Positions 10,414 to 19,774 of a DNA stretch of 64,000 nucleotides are shown here, piece by piece (within the stretch, counting starts at the first letter, position 1; the number at the start of each line of letters is the position of its first letter). The stretch comes from Mycolicibacterium setense (GTDB taxonomy: Bacteria; Actinomycetota; Actinomycetes; Mycobacteriales; Mycobacteriaceae). Below the pieces are notes generated by a model. It was given only the letters and a program-made list of their open reading frames with translations. It searched no databases and was not told the origin of the DNA. The position numbers and the translations under genes are program-made. The stretch covers positions 124,001-188,000 of the forward strand of contig NZ_JTJW01000009.1 of the NCBI RefSeq assembly GCF_000805385.1. The letters are read 5' to 3'.

Positions 10414-11758
10414 AACGCTTACCGAAACGCTTGCCGGGATTGTCGGTGCCGGTTACGTCACCACCGACCCCGACGTACTGGACGGCCGCTCCGTCGACCA
10501 CACCGGGCGTTACCGCGGGCAGGCCACGGCGCTGGTGCGCCCCGGTAACGCAGATGAAGTGGCCGCGGTGCTGCGGGCCTGCCGCGATGCGGGAGCGTGT
10601 GTCACGGTGCAGGGCGGCCGCACCTCACTGGTTGCCGGGACGGTGCCCGAGAACGACGACATCCTGCTGTCCACCGAGCGACTCACCGGGATCGGCGCCG
10701 TCGACACCGTCGAGCGCCGGGTCAGCGTCGGCGCCGGGACCACCCTGGCCGCCGTGCAACAGGCCGCCGCGGCGGCCGGTCTGCTGTTCGGGGTCGACCT
10801 CGCAGCACGCGAATCGGCCACGGTCGGCGGCATGGCCTCCACCAACGCCGGGGGTCTGCGCACCGTCCGCTACGGCAACATGGGCGAGCAGGTGCTGGGT
10901 CTGGACGTCGCGCTGCCCGACGGGTCGGTGGTCAACCGGCACAGCCGGGTACGTCGCGACAACACCGGCTACGACCTCGGCTCCCTGTTCGTCGGCGCCG
11001 AGGGCACGCTCGGCGTGATCACCGCACTGGACCTGCGGCTGCATCCCACGCCCACCCACCGGGTCACGGCGATCTGCGGGTTCGCCGATCTGGGTGCGCT
11101 GGTCGACGCCGGCCGGACCTTTCGCGACCTCGAGGGCATCGCCGCCCTGGAGTTGATCGACGCCAGAGCCAGCGCGCTGACCGCCGAGCACCTGGGCGTC
11201 GGCGCACCGGTCGACGGCGCCTGGCAGCTGTTGATCGAATTGGCCGGCGACGGCGAGCAGACCGAACGCCTGGCCGACGCGCTGGAGGGCACCGACATCT
11301 GCGGCGAACCGGCAGTCGGCGTCGACACGAATGCCCAGCAGCGGTTGTGGCAGGTACGCGAATCGGTGGCCGAGGTGCTCGGACTGTTCGGCCCACCACT
11401 GAAATTCGATGTGTCGCTGCCGTTGTCGGCGATCCAGGACTTCGCCGAGGCGGCCGCCGGATTGATCGCCGGGCATGCACCTGAGGCCATCCCGGTGCTG
11501 TTCGGCCATATCGGCGAGGGCAACCTGCACCTCAATGTGCTGCGCTGCGGGCTGGACGCCGAGGCAGCGCTGTACGCCGGGATGATGGCGCTGATCGCCG
11601 ACAGCGGCGGCAACGTCAGCTCCGAACACGGCGTGGGCTCACGCAAGCGCGACTACGTGGCGATGTCACGCACCGAGGCCGACATCGCCGCCATGCGCAC
11701 GGTCAAGGCCGCGTTCGATCCGGACGGCTACCTGAATCCCGCGGTGCTGTTTCGCTGA
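10406..11758 (+). CDS. FAD-linked oxidase, GlcD/D-lactate dehydrogenase type (Rv1257c-like)
   Basis: 450 residues. The VAO/PCMH flavoprotein family oxidises 2-hydroxy acids such as glycolate, D-lactate or D-2-hydroxyglutarate. The FAD-binding domain covers about 35-215 (VTVQGGRTSLVAG, GGMASTNAGGLRTVRYGNMGEQVLGLDVALPDG given in pieces; NTGYDLGSLFVGAEGTLGVIT). The C-terminal oxidase domain contains GHIGEGNLHLNV and ends with SSEHGVGSRKRDY and PDGYLNPAVLF, the metal/substrate motif and terminal signature of GlcD-like enzymes. The start is GTG, overlapping the nuclease-helicase stop by 8 bp. The 3' end overlaps the convergent MFS gene by 31 bp. The exact 2-hydroxy acid is not determinable. Confidence 0.88.
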   Translation: MTETLTETLAGIVGAGYVTTDPDVLDGRSVDHTGRYRGQATALVRPGNADEVAAVLRACRDAGACVTVQGGRTSLVAGTVPENDDILLSTERLTGIGAVDTVERRVSVGAGTTLAAVQQAAAAAGLLFGVDLAARESATVGGMASTNAGGLRTVRYGNMGEQVLGLDVALPDGSVVNRHSRVRRDNTGYDLGSLFVGAEGTLGVITALDLRLHPTPTHRVTAICGFADLGALVDAGRTFRDLEGIAALELIDARASALTAEHLGVGAPVDGAWQLLIELAGDGEQTERLADALEGTDICGEPAVGVDTNAQQRLWQVRESVAEVLGLFGPPLKFDVSLPLSAIQDFAEAAAGLIAGHAPEAIPVLFGHIGEGNLHLNVLRCGLDAEAALYAGMMALIADSGGNVSSEHGVGSRKRDYVAMSRTEADIAAMRTVKAAFDPDGYLNPAVLFR

Positions 11759-13416
11759 GCCACCGGCACCGCCCGGAACGCGTCCGTCACGGCATCGTCG
11801 TCCATGTCCCCGTCGTACATGTCCCCGTCGTCGAGCACGTCCCCGTCGTCGTGGGTCAGCACGAACTCGACGTAGTCGTCGTCATCGTCGTCGCGGGGGT
11901 CCAGGTATGGCTCCGGATTCGCTTGCGGCAATGCGGGCTCGGCATCGAAACCGAGCAAGAACAGAGCCGCCACCACACCGAACAGTGCGACGAACGCGGG
12001 CAGCAGCATCGACTGCGACATCGCCGCGGCGAACGGCGCGTGCAGGAACTCCGGCAGCTCGGCGGCCGCTCCCTCGCCGCGGGGCGCCGCGCCCGCTGCC
12101 CCAGGCATCTCGGCACCGATCCGCGACGTCATGTAGGCCGCGATCCCGGCACTACCGAGCACCGACCCCACCTGACGGGTGGCGTTGTACACGCCTGACC
12201 CGGCCCCGGCCAGATCCGGCGGCAGGTTGCGGGTCGCGGTGGCCGCCAGCGGGGACCAGATGAACGCCATGCCGATGCCCATCACCAGCTGCGGCAGCAG
12301 CAGCCGCCAGATCGGCGTCGTCGGCGTCATGTCGAACGCCAGCCAGGTCAACCCGATGGCCATGGCCGAGAAACCGAACCCGATCACCGGTGTCGGATGG
12401 GCCCGGTCGACGATGCGGCCCACCAGCGGCGCCAAGACACCGCTGGCGATCGCGGTCGGCGCGGTCAGCAGGGCCGCGCGGATCGGCGAAAGCCCGCACA
12501 CCGTCTGGGCGTAGAACATCAACGGCAGGATCATCGCGGTCACCGCGAACCCGATCGTCGCGACACCCAGATTGGCCAGGCTGAAATCGCGGTCTTGGAA
12601 GATCCGCAGCGGGATCAGCGGCTCGGCGGTGTTGACGGCCTGCCAGCACACGAACGCCACCATCACGGCGATGCCGACGGCACCCGTGGCCCACACCCAC
12701 GGCGCCCAGTCCCGCGACTGGCCCTCCTGCAGGGCGAAAACGATCAGGAACATGCCGACGCCGGACAACACCACGCCCAGTACGTCGAACCGGTGCGGCG
12801 CAGTGGGTAACGCCGGAACCAGCCACACCGCCAGCGCCAGGCCCAGGATTCCGATCGGCACGTTGACGAAGAAGATCCACTGCCAGCCCAGTCCCCCGAC
12901 CAGCACGCCACCGGCCAGCGGCCCGACCAGGGTGGCCACCCCGGCGGTCGCACCCCACACGCTCATCGCCACCCCGCGCCGCTCGGGCGGGAAGATCCGG
13001 GTGATGGTCGACAAGGTCTGCGGCGTCAACAGCGCCGCGCCGATGCCCTGCACCACGCGGGCGGCGATGAGCATCTCGAGGCTGCCGGCCAGCCCGCACC
13101 ACAGCGAGGCCGCGGTGAACACGGCCAACCCGGCCAGATAGAGATTCTTGGGCCCGTACACATCGCCCAGCCGCCCGGCGACGAGCAGCGGCACCGCATA
13201 GGCGAGCAGATAGGCACTGGTCACCCAGATCACGCCGTCGTAATCGGCGCCGAGCGCATCCATGATCGTCGGGTTCGCGACCGCGACGATCGTCGCGTCG
13301 ACCAGGATCATGAAGAAGCCGACCATCATGGCCCACAGCGCGTTCCACGGATTGTCCGCACGCGCGGGCACACGGCCCTGCGGGCGCGAAGTACGGGCGT
13401 TGAGCGCTGGCGACAT
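11728..13416 (-). CDS. MFS transporter, DHA2 14-TM type (Rv1250-like) with Asp-rich tail
   Basis: About 562 residues from ATG 13416. NPWNALWAMMVGFFMILVD starts helix 1 with the DHA2 Asp motif; VIWVTSAYLLAYAVPLL, GRLGDVYGPKNLY and ATLVGPLAGGVLVGG follow as helix 2, loop and motif C. A frame extension to 13512 would overlap the upstream MFS gene by 17 bp and lacks a better ribosome site, so I prefer the internal ATG. The last 70 residues are unusual: a cytoplasmic tail with a run of six Asp and Asp-Gly-Asp-Met-like repeats, coded by near-repeats of GTCCCCGTCGT. The tail overlaps the oppositely oriented oxidase gene. The exported substrate is unknown. Confidence 0.85.
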   Translation of the reverse strand: MSPALNARTSRPQGRVPARADNPWNALWAMMVGFFMILVDATIVAVANPTIMDALGADYDGVIWVTSAYLLAYAVPLLVAGRLGDVYGPKNLYLAGLAVFTAASLWCGLAGSLEMLIAARVVQGIGAALLTPQTLSTITRIFPPERRGVAMSVWGATAGVATLVGPLAGGVLVGGLGWQWIFFVNVPIGILGLALAVWLVPALPTAPHRFDVLGVVLSGVGMFLIVFALQEGQSRDWAPWVWATGAVGIAVMVAFVCWQAVNTAEPLIPLRIFQDRDFSLANLGVATIGFAVTAMILPLMFYAQTVCGLSPIRAALLTAPTAIASGVLAPLVGRIVDRAHPTPVIGFGFSAMAIGLTWLAFDMTPTTPIWRLLLPQLVMGIGMAFIWSPLAATATRNLPPDLAGAGSGVYNATRQVGSVLGSAGIAAYMTSRIGAEMPGAAGAAPRGEGAAAELPEFLHAPFAAAMSQSMLLPAFVALFGVVAALFLLGFDAEPALPQANPEPYLDPRDDDDDDYVEFVLTHDDGDVLDDGDMYDGDMDDDAVTDAFRAVPVAQRNSTAGFR

Positions 13417-13495
13417 GTCGAATGTGGTGGGTTGGGCCTGGGGTCCGACCTTTGTTGGTTGTTGGCGGGCGCAGCCGACGCTACCCGGGACCGGG

Positions 13496-14794
13496 TCAGG
13501 CCGGTTCGACAACCGCCTCGGGAACCACGTCGAGTGAGTCGCCTGAGTATTCGCCGGGGTCCGCCTCGGCGTTACGCCGACCGACCAGCAGCAGGGCCAC
13601 CAAGGCGATCGCCATCCCCGCCGTCATCACCCACGACAAGGCCAGTGCGCCGTTGCCGAGCGCCCCGATCGCCGGGGCCACCGCGGCACCGAGCCCGAAC
13701 TGTGCCGCGCCCAGCAGGGCGGCCGCCGTGCCCGCGGCATCGGGGTGCCGCGACAGCGCGACGGCCGGGGCATTGGGAAGCACCAGGCCCATCCCGGCCA
13801 GGATCGCCAGCACCGGCACCACGAACGCAGCCAGCCCACCCACATGCGCGACGGTCAACACGACGAACACCGCCCCGGCCAACACCGACCAGCTCAGCGC
13901 CGCCATGGTGATGGCCTGGGGCGAGAACCGGCGCAGCAGCACCACGTTGAACTGGGTGGCGCCGATCAACGAGATCGCCCCCGCGGCGAACACCAGCGCG
14001 AACGCCTGCTGATCCAGACCGTAATGGCCCTGCAGTACGAACGGGGCCGCCGAGATGTAGGCGAACAGTCCGGACATTCCCAGCGCGGCGACCAGGACGA
14101 GGATCACGAATCGCGCGTCGCGCAGCAGCTCGGCGTACGTGCCGATGATTCCGGCCACCGCGAGCGGGCGCCGGTGCGAAACCGGCAGCGTCTCGGGCAG
14201 GGCCAGCGCGGCCATCGCCAACAGTGCTCCGGCCACCACCACGAGCGCGACGAAGACCCAGTGCCACGAGCCGTGCAACAGCACCGCCGCACCCAACGAC
14301 GGCGCCAGCACCGGGGCCACCCCCAGCACCAGCATCAACCGCGACATCACGGTGGCCGCCACAGTGCCGCTGTACAGGTCACCGACCACGGCGATGGCCA
14401 CGACCGACGCGGCTGCCGCACCCATGCCCTGCAGGCCGCGCGCCAGCCCCAAGATCGTGATGTCGGGCGCCAGGACACACAGCACCGAGGCCACCATGTG
14501 CAGCACGATGCCCGCGATCAAGGGGCGTCTGCGGCCCAGCGAATCCGACAGCGGGCCGACGATCAGCTGACCGAGGGCCAGGCCGGCCAGGGTGCCGGTG
14601 AGCGTCAACTGTGACACCGAAGAAGAGACCGAGAGCTCGTCGGCGATCTTGGGTAGCGCCGGCAGGTACATGTCGATGGTCAGCGGACCCAGGGCCACCA
14701 GAGCGCCCAGCACCAGGATCATCCGGATCCGGCCCGGCATCCGAATGTCGGCCGTCACCGATGTCGTCTGGTCCACGTCGGGCGATGATGCCAT
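13496..14794 (-). CDS. MFS multidrug transporter, Bcr/CflA (DHA1, 12-TM) type
   Basis: About 432 residues from ATG 14794. GPLTIDMYLPALPKIADEL in helix 1 is the Bcr/CflA hallmark, followed by LGQLIVGPLSDSLGRRRPLI (helix 2-loop) and GLQGMGAAAASVV. Twelve hydrophobic helices are visible, and the C-terminus is short and acidic (GEYSGDSLDVV). The frame continues 52 codons further up but that part has Arg/Thr-rich non-family sequence and covers the divergent promoter region. The next gene downstream on the same strand is the other MFS pump (gap about 80 bp), so the two may be co-transcribed. Confidence 0.87.
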   Translation of the reverse strand: MASSPDVDQTTSVTADIRMPGRIRMILVLGALVALGPLTIDMYLPALPKIADELSVSSSVSQLTLTGTLAGLALGQLIVGPLSDSLGRRRPLIAGIVLHMVASVLCVLAPDITILGLARGLQGMGAAAASVVAIAVVGDLYSGTVAATVMSRLMLVLGVAPVLAPSLGAAVLLHGSWHWVFVALVVVAGALLAMAALALPETLPVSHRRPLAVAGIIGTYAELLRDARFVILVLVAALGMSGLFAYISAAPFVLQGHYGLDQQAFALVFAAGAISLIGATQFNVVLLRRFSPQAITMAALSWSVLAGAVFVVLTVAHVGGLAAFVVPVLAILAGMGLVLPNAPAVALSRHPDAAGTAAALLGAAQFGLGAAVAPAIGALGNGALALSWVMTAGMAIALVALLLVGRRNAEADPGEYSGDSLDVVPEAVVEPA

Positions 14795-14967
14795 GAAGTT
14801 GAACAGCCCCGCATTCGAGTTTTTTGTTCCCCGTTTCGCGCGGCGGGTATACACAGTGACAGCCGTCACCCTCGGGCACCGGCAGCCTGTCGTCGTTCGT
14901 TCTCCCTGCGTCAGGCCACGGGTTAGCCTGGCAACCGACGATGGGTTCACAACTGGGAGGCCCCGAA

Positions 14968-15750
14968 GTGTTTGCGCGGTCGAAGTCGCAGCTACCGGCG
15001 AAGGTCGAGGAAACCGAAGACCCCAGCGCGGCGGCCAAGGTGCTGTCCCACCTCATCGAACGCGGCTCGCGCGTTCAAGCCCCTGCGGTCAAGGCCTACG
15101 TGGACCGGCTGCGCAGCCACCAGCCCGATGCCACGCCGGCAGAGATCGTCACCCGGCTCGAGAAGCACTACCTGGCGGCGGTGATGGCCAGCGGCGCCGC
15201 TGTCGGCTCCGCGGCGGCGTTCCCGGGCATCGGAACCCTGGTCGCACTGTCGGCCGTGGCCGGTGAGACCGTCGTGTTCCTGGAAGCCACATCGGTGTTC
15301 GTGCTCGCGGTCGCCGAGGTGCACGGCATCCCCGCCGAGCACCGCGAACGACGCCGTGCGCTGGTGCTCTCCGTCCTGGTCGGCGACGACAGCAAGCACG
15401 CCATCGCCGACCTCATCGGCACCGGTCGCACCAGCGGTGCCTGGCTGTCCGACGGCGCCGCGACGCTGCCACTGCCCGCGGTCTCGCAGCTCAACTCCCG
15501 GCTGCTCAAGTACTTCGTCAAGCGGTATACGCTCAAGCGCGGCGCGATGGCTTTCGGCAAGATGCTGCCGGTGGGCATCGGGGCTGTCATCGGCGGTGTC
15601 GGCAACCGGTTGATGGGTAAGAAGATCGTCGCCAACGCCCGCCAGGCGTTCGGCGCGCCCCCGCCGCGGTGGCCTGCAACGTTGCATGTGCTGCCGTCCG
15701 CCGCGTCAGCCACCCCCATGCCGACCTCGGGTGGGCCCGAAAGGCGATAG
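14968..15750 (+). CDS. Conserved mycobacterial membrane-associated protein (Rv1249c-like)
   Basis: 260 residues from GTG 14968, which has a strong ribosome site GGGAGG at 14955-14960 (spacing 7); an ATG 27 bp upstream lacks one. The N-terminal 70 residues are helical and charged. A hydrophobic hairpin of two segments lies near residues 75-120 (ASGAAVGSAAAFPGIGTL and a second stretch ending VAEVHGIP), and a third glycine-rich hydrophobic segment near 210 (LPVGIGAVIGGVGN). I do not recognise a catalytic motif. It sits directly upstream of kgd with a 105-bp gap, the same neighbourhood as Rv1249c in M. tuberculosis. Function unknown. Confidence 0.75.
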   Translation: MFARSKSQLPAKVEETEDPSAAAKVLSHLIERGSRVQAPAVKAYVDRLRSHQPDATPAEIVTRLEKHYLAAVMASGAAVGSAAAFPGIGTLVALSAVAGETVVFLEATSVFVLAVAEVHGIPAEHRERRRALVLSVLVGDDSKHAIADLIGTGRTSGAWLSDGAATLPLPAVSQLNSRLLKYFVKRYTLKRGAMAFGKMLPVGIGAVIGGVGNRLMGKKIVANARQAFGAPPPRWPATLHVLPSAASATPMPTSGGPERR

Positions 15751-15855
15751 CCTTTATGCGGCGGTCGGACGGGGCCAACCGCCCACACAAGAACACAAGC
15801 GGCAAGCCTCCTTGTGACGGCGAGCCGGACACAAGAATCGAGGCGAGTGTCTGCC

Positions 15856-18800
15856 GTGAGCAGTTCACCTTCACCATTCGGGCAGAACGAGTGGTTGGTC
15901 GAGGAGATGTATCGCAAGTTCCGCGAGGATCCCTCTTCGGTGGATCCGAGTTGGCACGAATTTCTGGTCGACTACTCCCCTGAGCCCACCACCGACAGCA
16001 CCGTCGCCAACGGCCAGCCGGCCGCGCAGGCCGCACCCGCTGCCCCTCCGGCGGCTCCGGCAGCTCCCGCCAAGGCCGCTGCGGCTCCGGCCGCTCCGGC
16101 AGCCCCCGCCAAGGCAGCTCCGGCAGCTCCCGCCAAGGCGGCTCCGGCCAAACCCGCGAAGGCAGGCCCGACCGCGGCCGAAGGTGACGAGTCACAGGTG
16201 CTGCGCGGTGCGGCGGCAGCCGTCGTCAAGAACATGAACGCCTCGCTGGAGGTGCCCACCGCGACGAGTGTGCGGGCCATCCCGGCCAAGCTGATGATCG
16301 ACAACCGCGTCGTCATCAACAACCACCTCAAGCGCACCCGCGGCGGCAAGGTCAGCTTCACCCACCTGCTCGGCTACGCCATCGTGCAGGCGGTCAAGAA
16401 GTTCCCGAACATGAACCGGTACTTCGCCGAGGTCAACGGCAAGCCCGCCGCGGTCACCCCGGCCCACACCAATCTGGGCCTGGCCATCGACCTACCCGGC
16501 AAGGACGGCAGTCGATCACTGGTCGTGGCCGCGATCAAGCGTTGCGAGACAATGCAATTCGGCCAGTTCATCGCAGCCTACGAGGACATCGTGCGCCGGG
16601 CCCGCGACGGCAAGCTGACCGCCGAGGATTTCTCCGGCGTGAGCATCTCGCTGACCAACCCCGGCACCATCGGGACCGTGCACTCGGTGCCCCGACTCAT
16701 GCAGGGTCAGGGCGCGATCATCGGCGCAGGCGCGATGGAGTACCCGGCGGAGTTCCAGGGCGCCAGCGAGGAGCGCATCGCCGATCTGGGCATCGGCAAG
16801 CTGATCACCCTGACCTCGACCTACGATCACCGCATCATCCAGGGCGCCGAGTCCGGCGACTTCCTGCGCACCATCCATCAACTGCTGCTCGATGACGAGT
16901 TCTTCGACGAGATCTTCCGCGAGCTGGGCATCCCATATGAGCCGGTGCGCTGGCGCGTCGACAATCCGGATTCCATCGCCGACAAGAACGCGCGGGTAAT
17001 CGAGCTGATCGCGGCCTACCGCAACCGCGGCCACCTGATGGCCGACATCGACCCGCTGCGGCTGGACAACACTCGGTTCCGCAGCCACCCGGATCTGGAC
17101 GTCAACACCCACGGCCTGACCCTGTGGGATCTGGACCGCGAGTTCAAGGTCGACGGGTTCGCGGGCAAGCAGTACATGAAGCTGCGCGACGTGCTCTCGG
17201 TGCTGCGCGACGCGTACTGCCGCCACATCGGTGTCGAGTACACCCACATCCTCGAACCCGAGCAGCAGCGCTGGCTCCAGGAGCGCGTCGAGATCAAGCA
17301 CGACAAGCCGACCGTCGCCGAGCAGAAGTACATTCTGAGCAAGCTCAATGCGGCCGAGGCGTTCGAGACGTTCCTGCAGACCAAATACGTTGGGCAGAAG
17401 CGGTTCTCGCTCGAAGGCGCAGAGACCGTGATCCCGATGATGGACGCCGCGATCGACCAGTGCGCAGAACACGCGCTCGACGAGGTGGTCATCGGCATGC
17501 CGCACCGCGGCCGGCTCAACGTGCTGGCCAATATCGTCGGCAAGCCGTACAGCCAGATCTTCACCGAGTTCGAGGGCAACCTCAACCCGTCCCAGGCGCA
17601 CGGCTCCGGAGACGTGAAGTACCACCTGGGTGCGACCGGCACCTACATCCAGATGTTCGGCGACAACGACATCGAGGTGTCGCTGACCGCCAACCCGTCG
17701 CACCTCGAAGCGGTCGACCCGGTGCTCGAGGGCCTGGTGCGGGCCAAGCAGGATCTGCTGGACAGCGGCAAGGACGCCGACGGCTCCGGTGAATATCCCG
17801 TGGTTCCGCTGATGCTGCACGGCGATGCGGCATTCGCCGGCCAGGGCGTGGTCGCCGAGACACTGAACCTGGCCCTGCTCGACGGCTACCGCACCGGCGG
17901 CACCATCCACATCGTGGTCAACAACCAGATCGGGTTCACCACGGCGCCAACGGATTCGCGCTCCAGCGAGTACTGCACCGACGTGGCCAAGATGATCGGC
18001 GCGCCGATCTTCCACGTCAACGGCGACGATCCCGAGGCCTGCGCCTGGGTGGCACGCCTGGCAGTGGACTTCCGGCAGGCGTTCAAGAAGGACGTCGTCA
18101 TCGACATGCTGTGCTACCGCCGCCGCGGCCACAACGAAGGCGACGACCCGTCGATGACCCAGCCGTACATGTACGACGTCATCGACACCAAGCGCGGCTC
18201 CCGCAAGGCCTACACCGAAGCCCTGATCGGCCGCGGCGACATCTCGATGAAGGAAGCCGAGGACGCCCTCCGCGACTACCAGGGCCAGCTCGAGCGGGTC
18301 TTCAACGAGGTGCGCGAGCTGGAGAAGCACGCGGCCGAGCCCAGCGAGTCCGTCGAAGCCGATCAGCAGATCCCGCAGCGCCTCGCGACCGCGGTGGACA
18401 AGTCCCTGCTGGCCCGGATCGGCGATGCCCACCTGGCCCTGCCGGACGGATTCACCGTGCACCCGCGCGTCAAGCCGGTGCTGGAGAAGCGCCGGGAGAT
18501 GGCCTACGAGGGCAAGGTCGACTGGGCGTTCGCCGAGCTGCTGGCGCTCGGGTCGCTCATCTCGGAGGGCAAGCTGGTCCGACTGAGCGGCCAGGACACC
18601 CAGCGCGGCACGTTCACCCAGCGCCACGCCGTGATCGTCGACCGCAAGACCGGCGAGGAGTTCACGCCGCTGCAGCTGCTGGCCACCACCACGGACGGCA
18701 CCGCGACCGGCGGCAAGTTCCTGGTGTACAACTCGGCGCTGTCCGAGTACGCCGCCGTGGGCTTCGAATACGGCTACTCGGTGGGCAACCCGGACGCGAT

Positions 18801-19575
18801 GGTGTTGTGGGAGGCGCAGTTCGGCGACTTCGTCAACGGCGCCCAGTCGATCATCGACGAGTTCATCTCGTCCGGTGAGGCCAAGTGGGGTCAGCTCTCC
18901 GACGTCGTGCTGCTGTTGCCGCACGGTCACGAGGGGCAGGGTCCCGACCACACCTCGGGCCGCATCGAGCGCTTCCTGCAGCTGTGGGCCGAGGGTTCGA
19001 TGACCATCGCGGTGCCGTCGACCCCGGCGAACTACTTCCACCTGCTCCGCCGCCACGGACTCGACGGGATCCAGCGTCCGCTGATCGTCTTCACCCCGAA
19101 GTCGATGCTGCGCAACAAGGCCGCCGTCAGCGACATCCGCGACTTCACCGAGAACAAGTTCCGCTCGGTGCTGGAGGAATCCGTCTACACCGACGGCGAG
19201 GGCGACCGCGGCAAGGTCACCCGGGTCCTGCTCTGCAGCGGAAAGATCTACTACGACCTCGCCGCCCGCAAGGCCAAGGACAACCGTGAGGACGTCGCGA
19301 TCGTGCGTCTCGAGCAGCTCGCCCCGCTGCCGCGTCGCCGGCTGGCCGAGACCCTCGACCGCTACCCGAACGCCACGGAGAAGTTCTGGGTGCAGGAGGA
19401 GCCGGCCAACCAGGGTGCGTGGCCGTCACTGGGCCTGACCCTGCCCGAGGTGCTGCCGGATTACTTCACTCCGATCAAGCGCATCTCGCGGCGCGCGATG
19501 TCGGCGCCGTCCTCGGGTTCGTCGAAGGTGCACGCTGTGGAACAGCAGGAGATCATCGACGAGGCGTTCGGCTGA
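15856..19575 (+). CDS. kgd: Multifunctional 2-oxoglutarate metabolism enzyme Kgd (SucA/OdhA)
   Basis: 1239 residues. A ThDP-dependent 2-oxoglutarate decarboxylase/dehydrogenase E1 fused to an E2-like succinyltransferase domain, the control point between the TCA cycle and glutamate in actinobacteria. The start is GTG 15856 (VSSSPSPFGQNEWLVEEMY), the conserved Kgd N-terminus. An Ala/Pro/Lys linker covers about 45-110. The E2-like domain follows (TSVRAIPAKLM...TYDHRIIQGAESGDF with the catalytic His). The E1 part holds MPHRGRLNVLAN, the ThDP/Mg motif region HGDAAFAGQGVV...NNQIGFTT, and HGHEGQGPDHTS. In other species it is inhibited by unphosphorylated GarA and activated by acetyl-CoA. The linker is built from near-identical codon repeats and is likely length-variable. 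Confidence 0.97.
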   Translation: MSSSPSPFGQNEWLVEEMYRKFREDPSSVDPSWHEFLVDYSPEPTTDSTVANGQPAAQAAPAAPPAAPAAPAKAAAAPAAPAAPAKAAPAAPAKAAPAKPAKAGPTAAEGDESQVLRGAAAAVVKNMNASLEVPTATSVRAIPAKLMIDNRVVINNHLKRTRGGKVSFTHLLGYAIVQAVKKFPNMNRYFAEVNGKPAAVTPAHTNLGLAIDLPGKDGSRSLVVAAIKRCETMQFGQFIAAYEDIVRRARDGKLTAEDFSGVSISLTNPGTIGTVHSVPRLMQGQGAIIGAGAMEYPAEFQGASEERIADLGIGKLITLTSTYDHRIIQGAESGDFLRTIHQLLLDDEFFDEIFRELGIPYEPVRWRVDNPDSIADKNARVIELIAAYRNRGHLMADIDPLRLDNTRFRSHPDLDVNTHGLTLWDLDREFKVDGFAGKQYMKLRDVLSVLRDAYCRHIGVEYTHILEPEQQRWLQERVEIKHDKPTVAEQKYILSKLNAAEAFETFLQTKYVGQKRFSLEGAETVIPMMDAAIDQCAEHALDEVVIGMPHRGRLNVLANIVGKPYSQIFTEFEGNLNPSQAHGSGDVKYHLGATGTYIQMFGDNDIEVSLTANPSHLEAVDPVLEGLVRAKQDLLDSGKDADGSGEYPVVPLMLHGDAAFAGQGVVAETLNLALLDGYRTGGTIHIVVNNQIGFTTAPTDSRSSEYCTDVAKMIGAPIFHVNGDDPEACAWVARLAVDFRQAFKKDVVIDMLCYRRRGHNEGDDPSMTQPYMYDVIDTKRGSRKAYTEALIGRGDISMKEAEDALRDYQGQLERVFNEVRELEKHAAEPSESVEADQQIPQRLATAVDKSLLARIGDAHLALPDGFTVHPRVKPVLEKRREMAYEGKVDWAFAELLALGSLISEGKLVRLSGQDTQRGTFTQRHAVIVDRKTGEEFTPLQLLATTTDGTATGGKFLVYNSALSEYAAVGFEYGYSVGNPDAMVLWEAQFGDFVNGAQSIIDEFISSGEAKWGQLSDVVLLLPHGHEGQGPDHTSGRIERFLQLWAEGSMTIAVPSTPANYFHLLRRHGLDGIQRPLIVFTPKSMLRNKAAVSDIRDFTENKFRSVLEESVYTDGEGDRGKVTRVLLCSGKIYYDLAARKAKDNREDVAIVRLEQLAPLPRRRLAETLDRYPNATEKFWVQEEPANQGAWPSLGLTLPEVLPDYFTPIKRISRRAMSAPSSGSSKVHAVEQQEIIDEAFG

Positions 19576-19658
19576 GCCGGGTCATCAGCCCGAAGCGAAC
19601 GCCGAGGAGCATCTAGTCTGCGCGAGGCGTTCGGCTAGACGTCAGCTCCGCCCCGATC

Positions 19659-19706
19659 AACGAAATGGTCGCTGCCGCACGACGGTAGCGACCATTTCGT
19701 TTATTT
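19659..19706 (+). terminator. Intrinsic terminator after kgd
   Basis: A perfect 15-bp inverted repeat, AACGAAATGGTCGCT at 19659-19673 and its complement at 19687-19701, with a 13-nt loop that can add three more pairs, followed by TTATTT. It lies 83 bp after the kgd stop and before the next transporter gene. Strong hairpins with a U-rich tail are uncommon in mycobacteria, which makes this a confident call. Confidence 0.85.
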
Positions 19707-19774
19707 CGCTGCGGGTTTCGATCAGGATGCGCGCAACGGTGTGCGGGCCCGGCCGCGCTGACTAGACAACTAGG

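Noticed and set aside
16516..19056. Long open frame of 846 codons on the minus strand
   Set aside because: It is antisense to kgd. Its composition is the typical His/Gln/Arg/Val-rich mirror of GC-rich coding DNA and it has no family motif.
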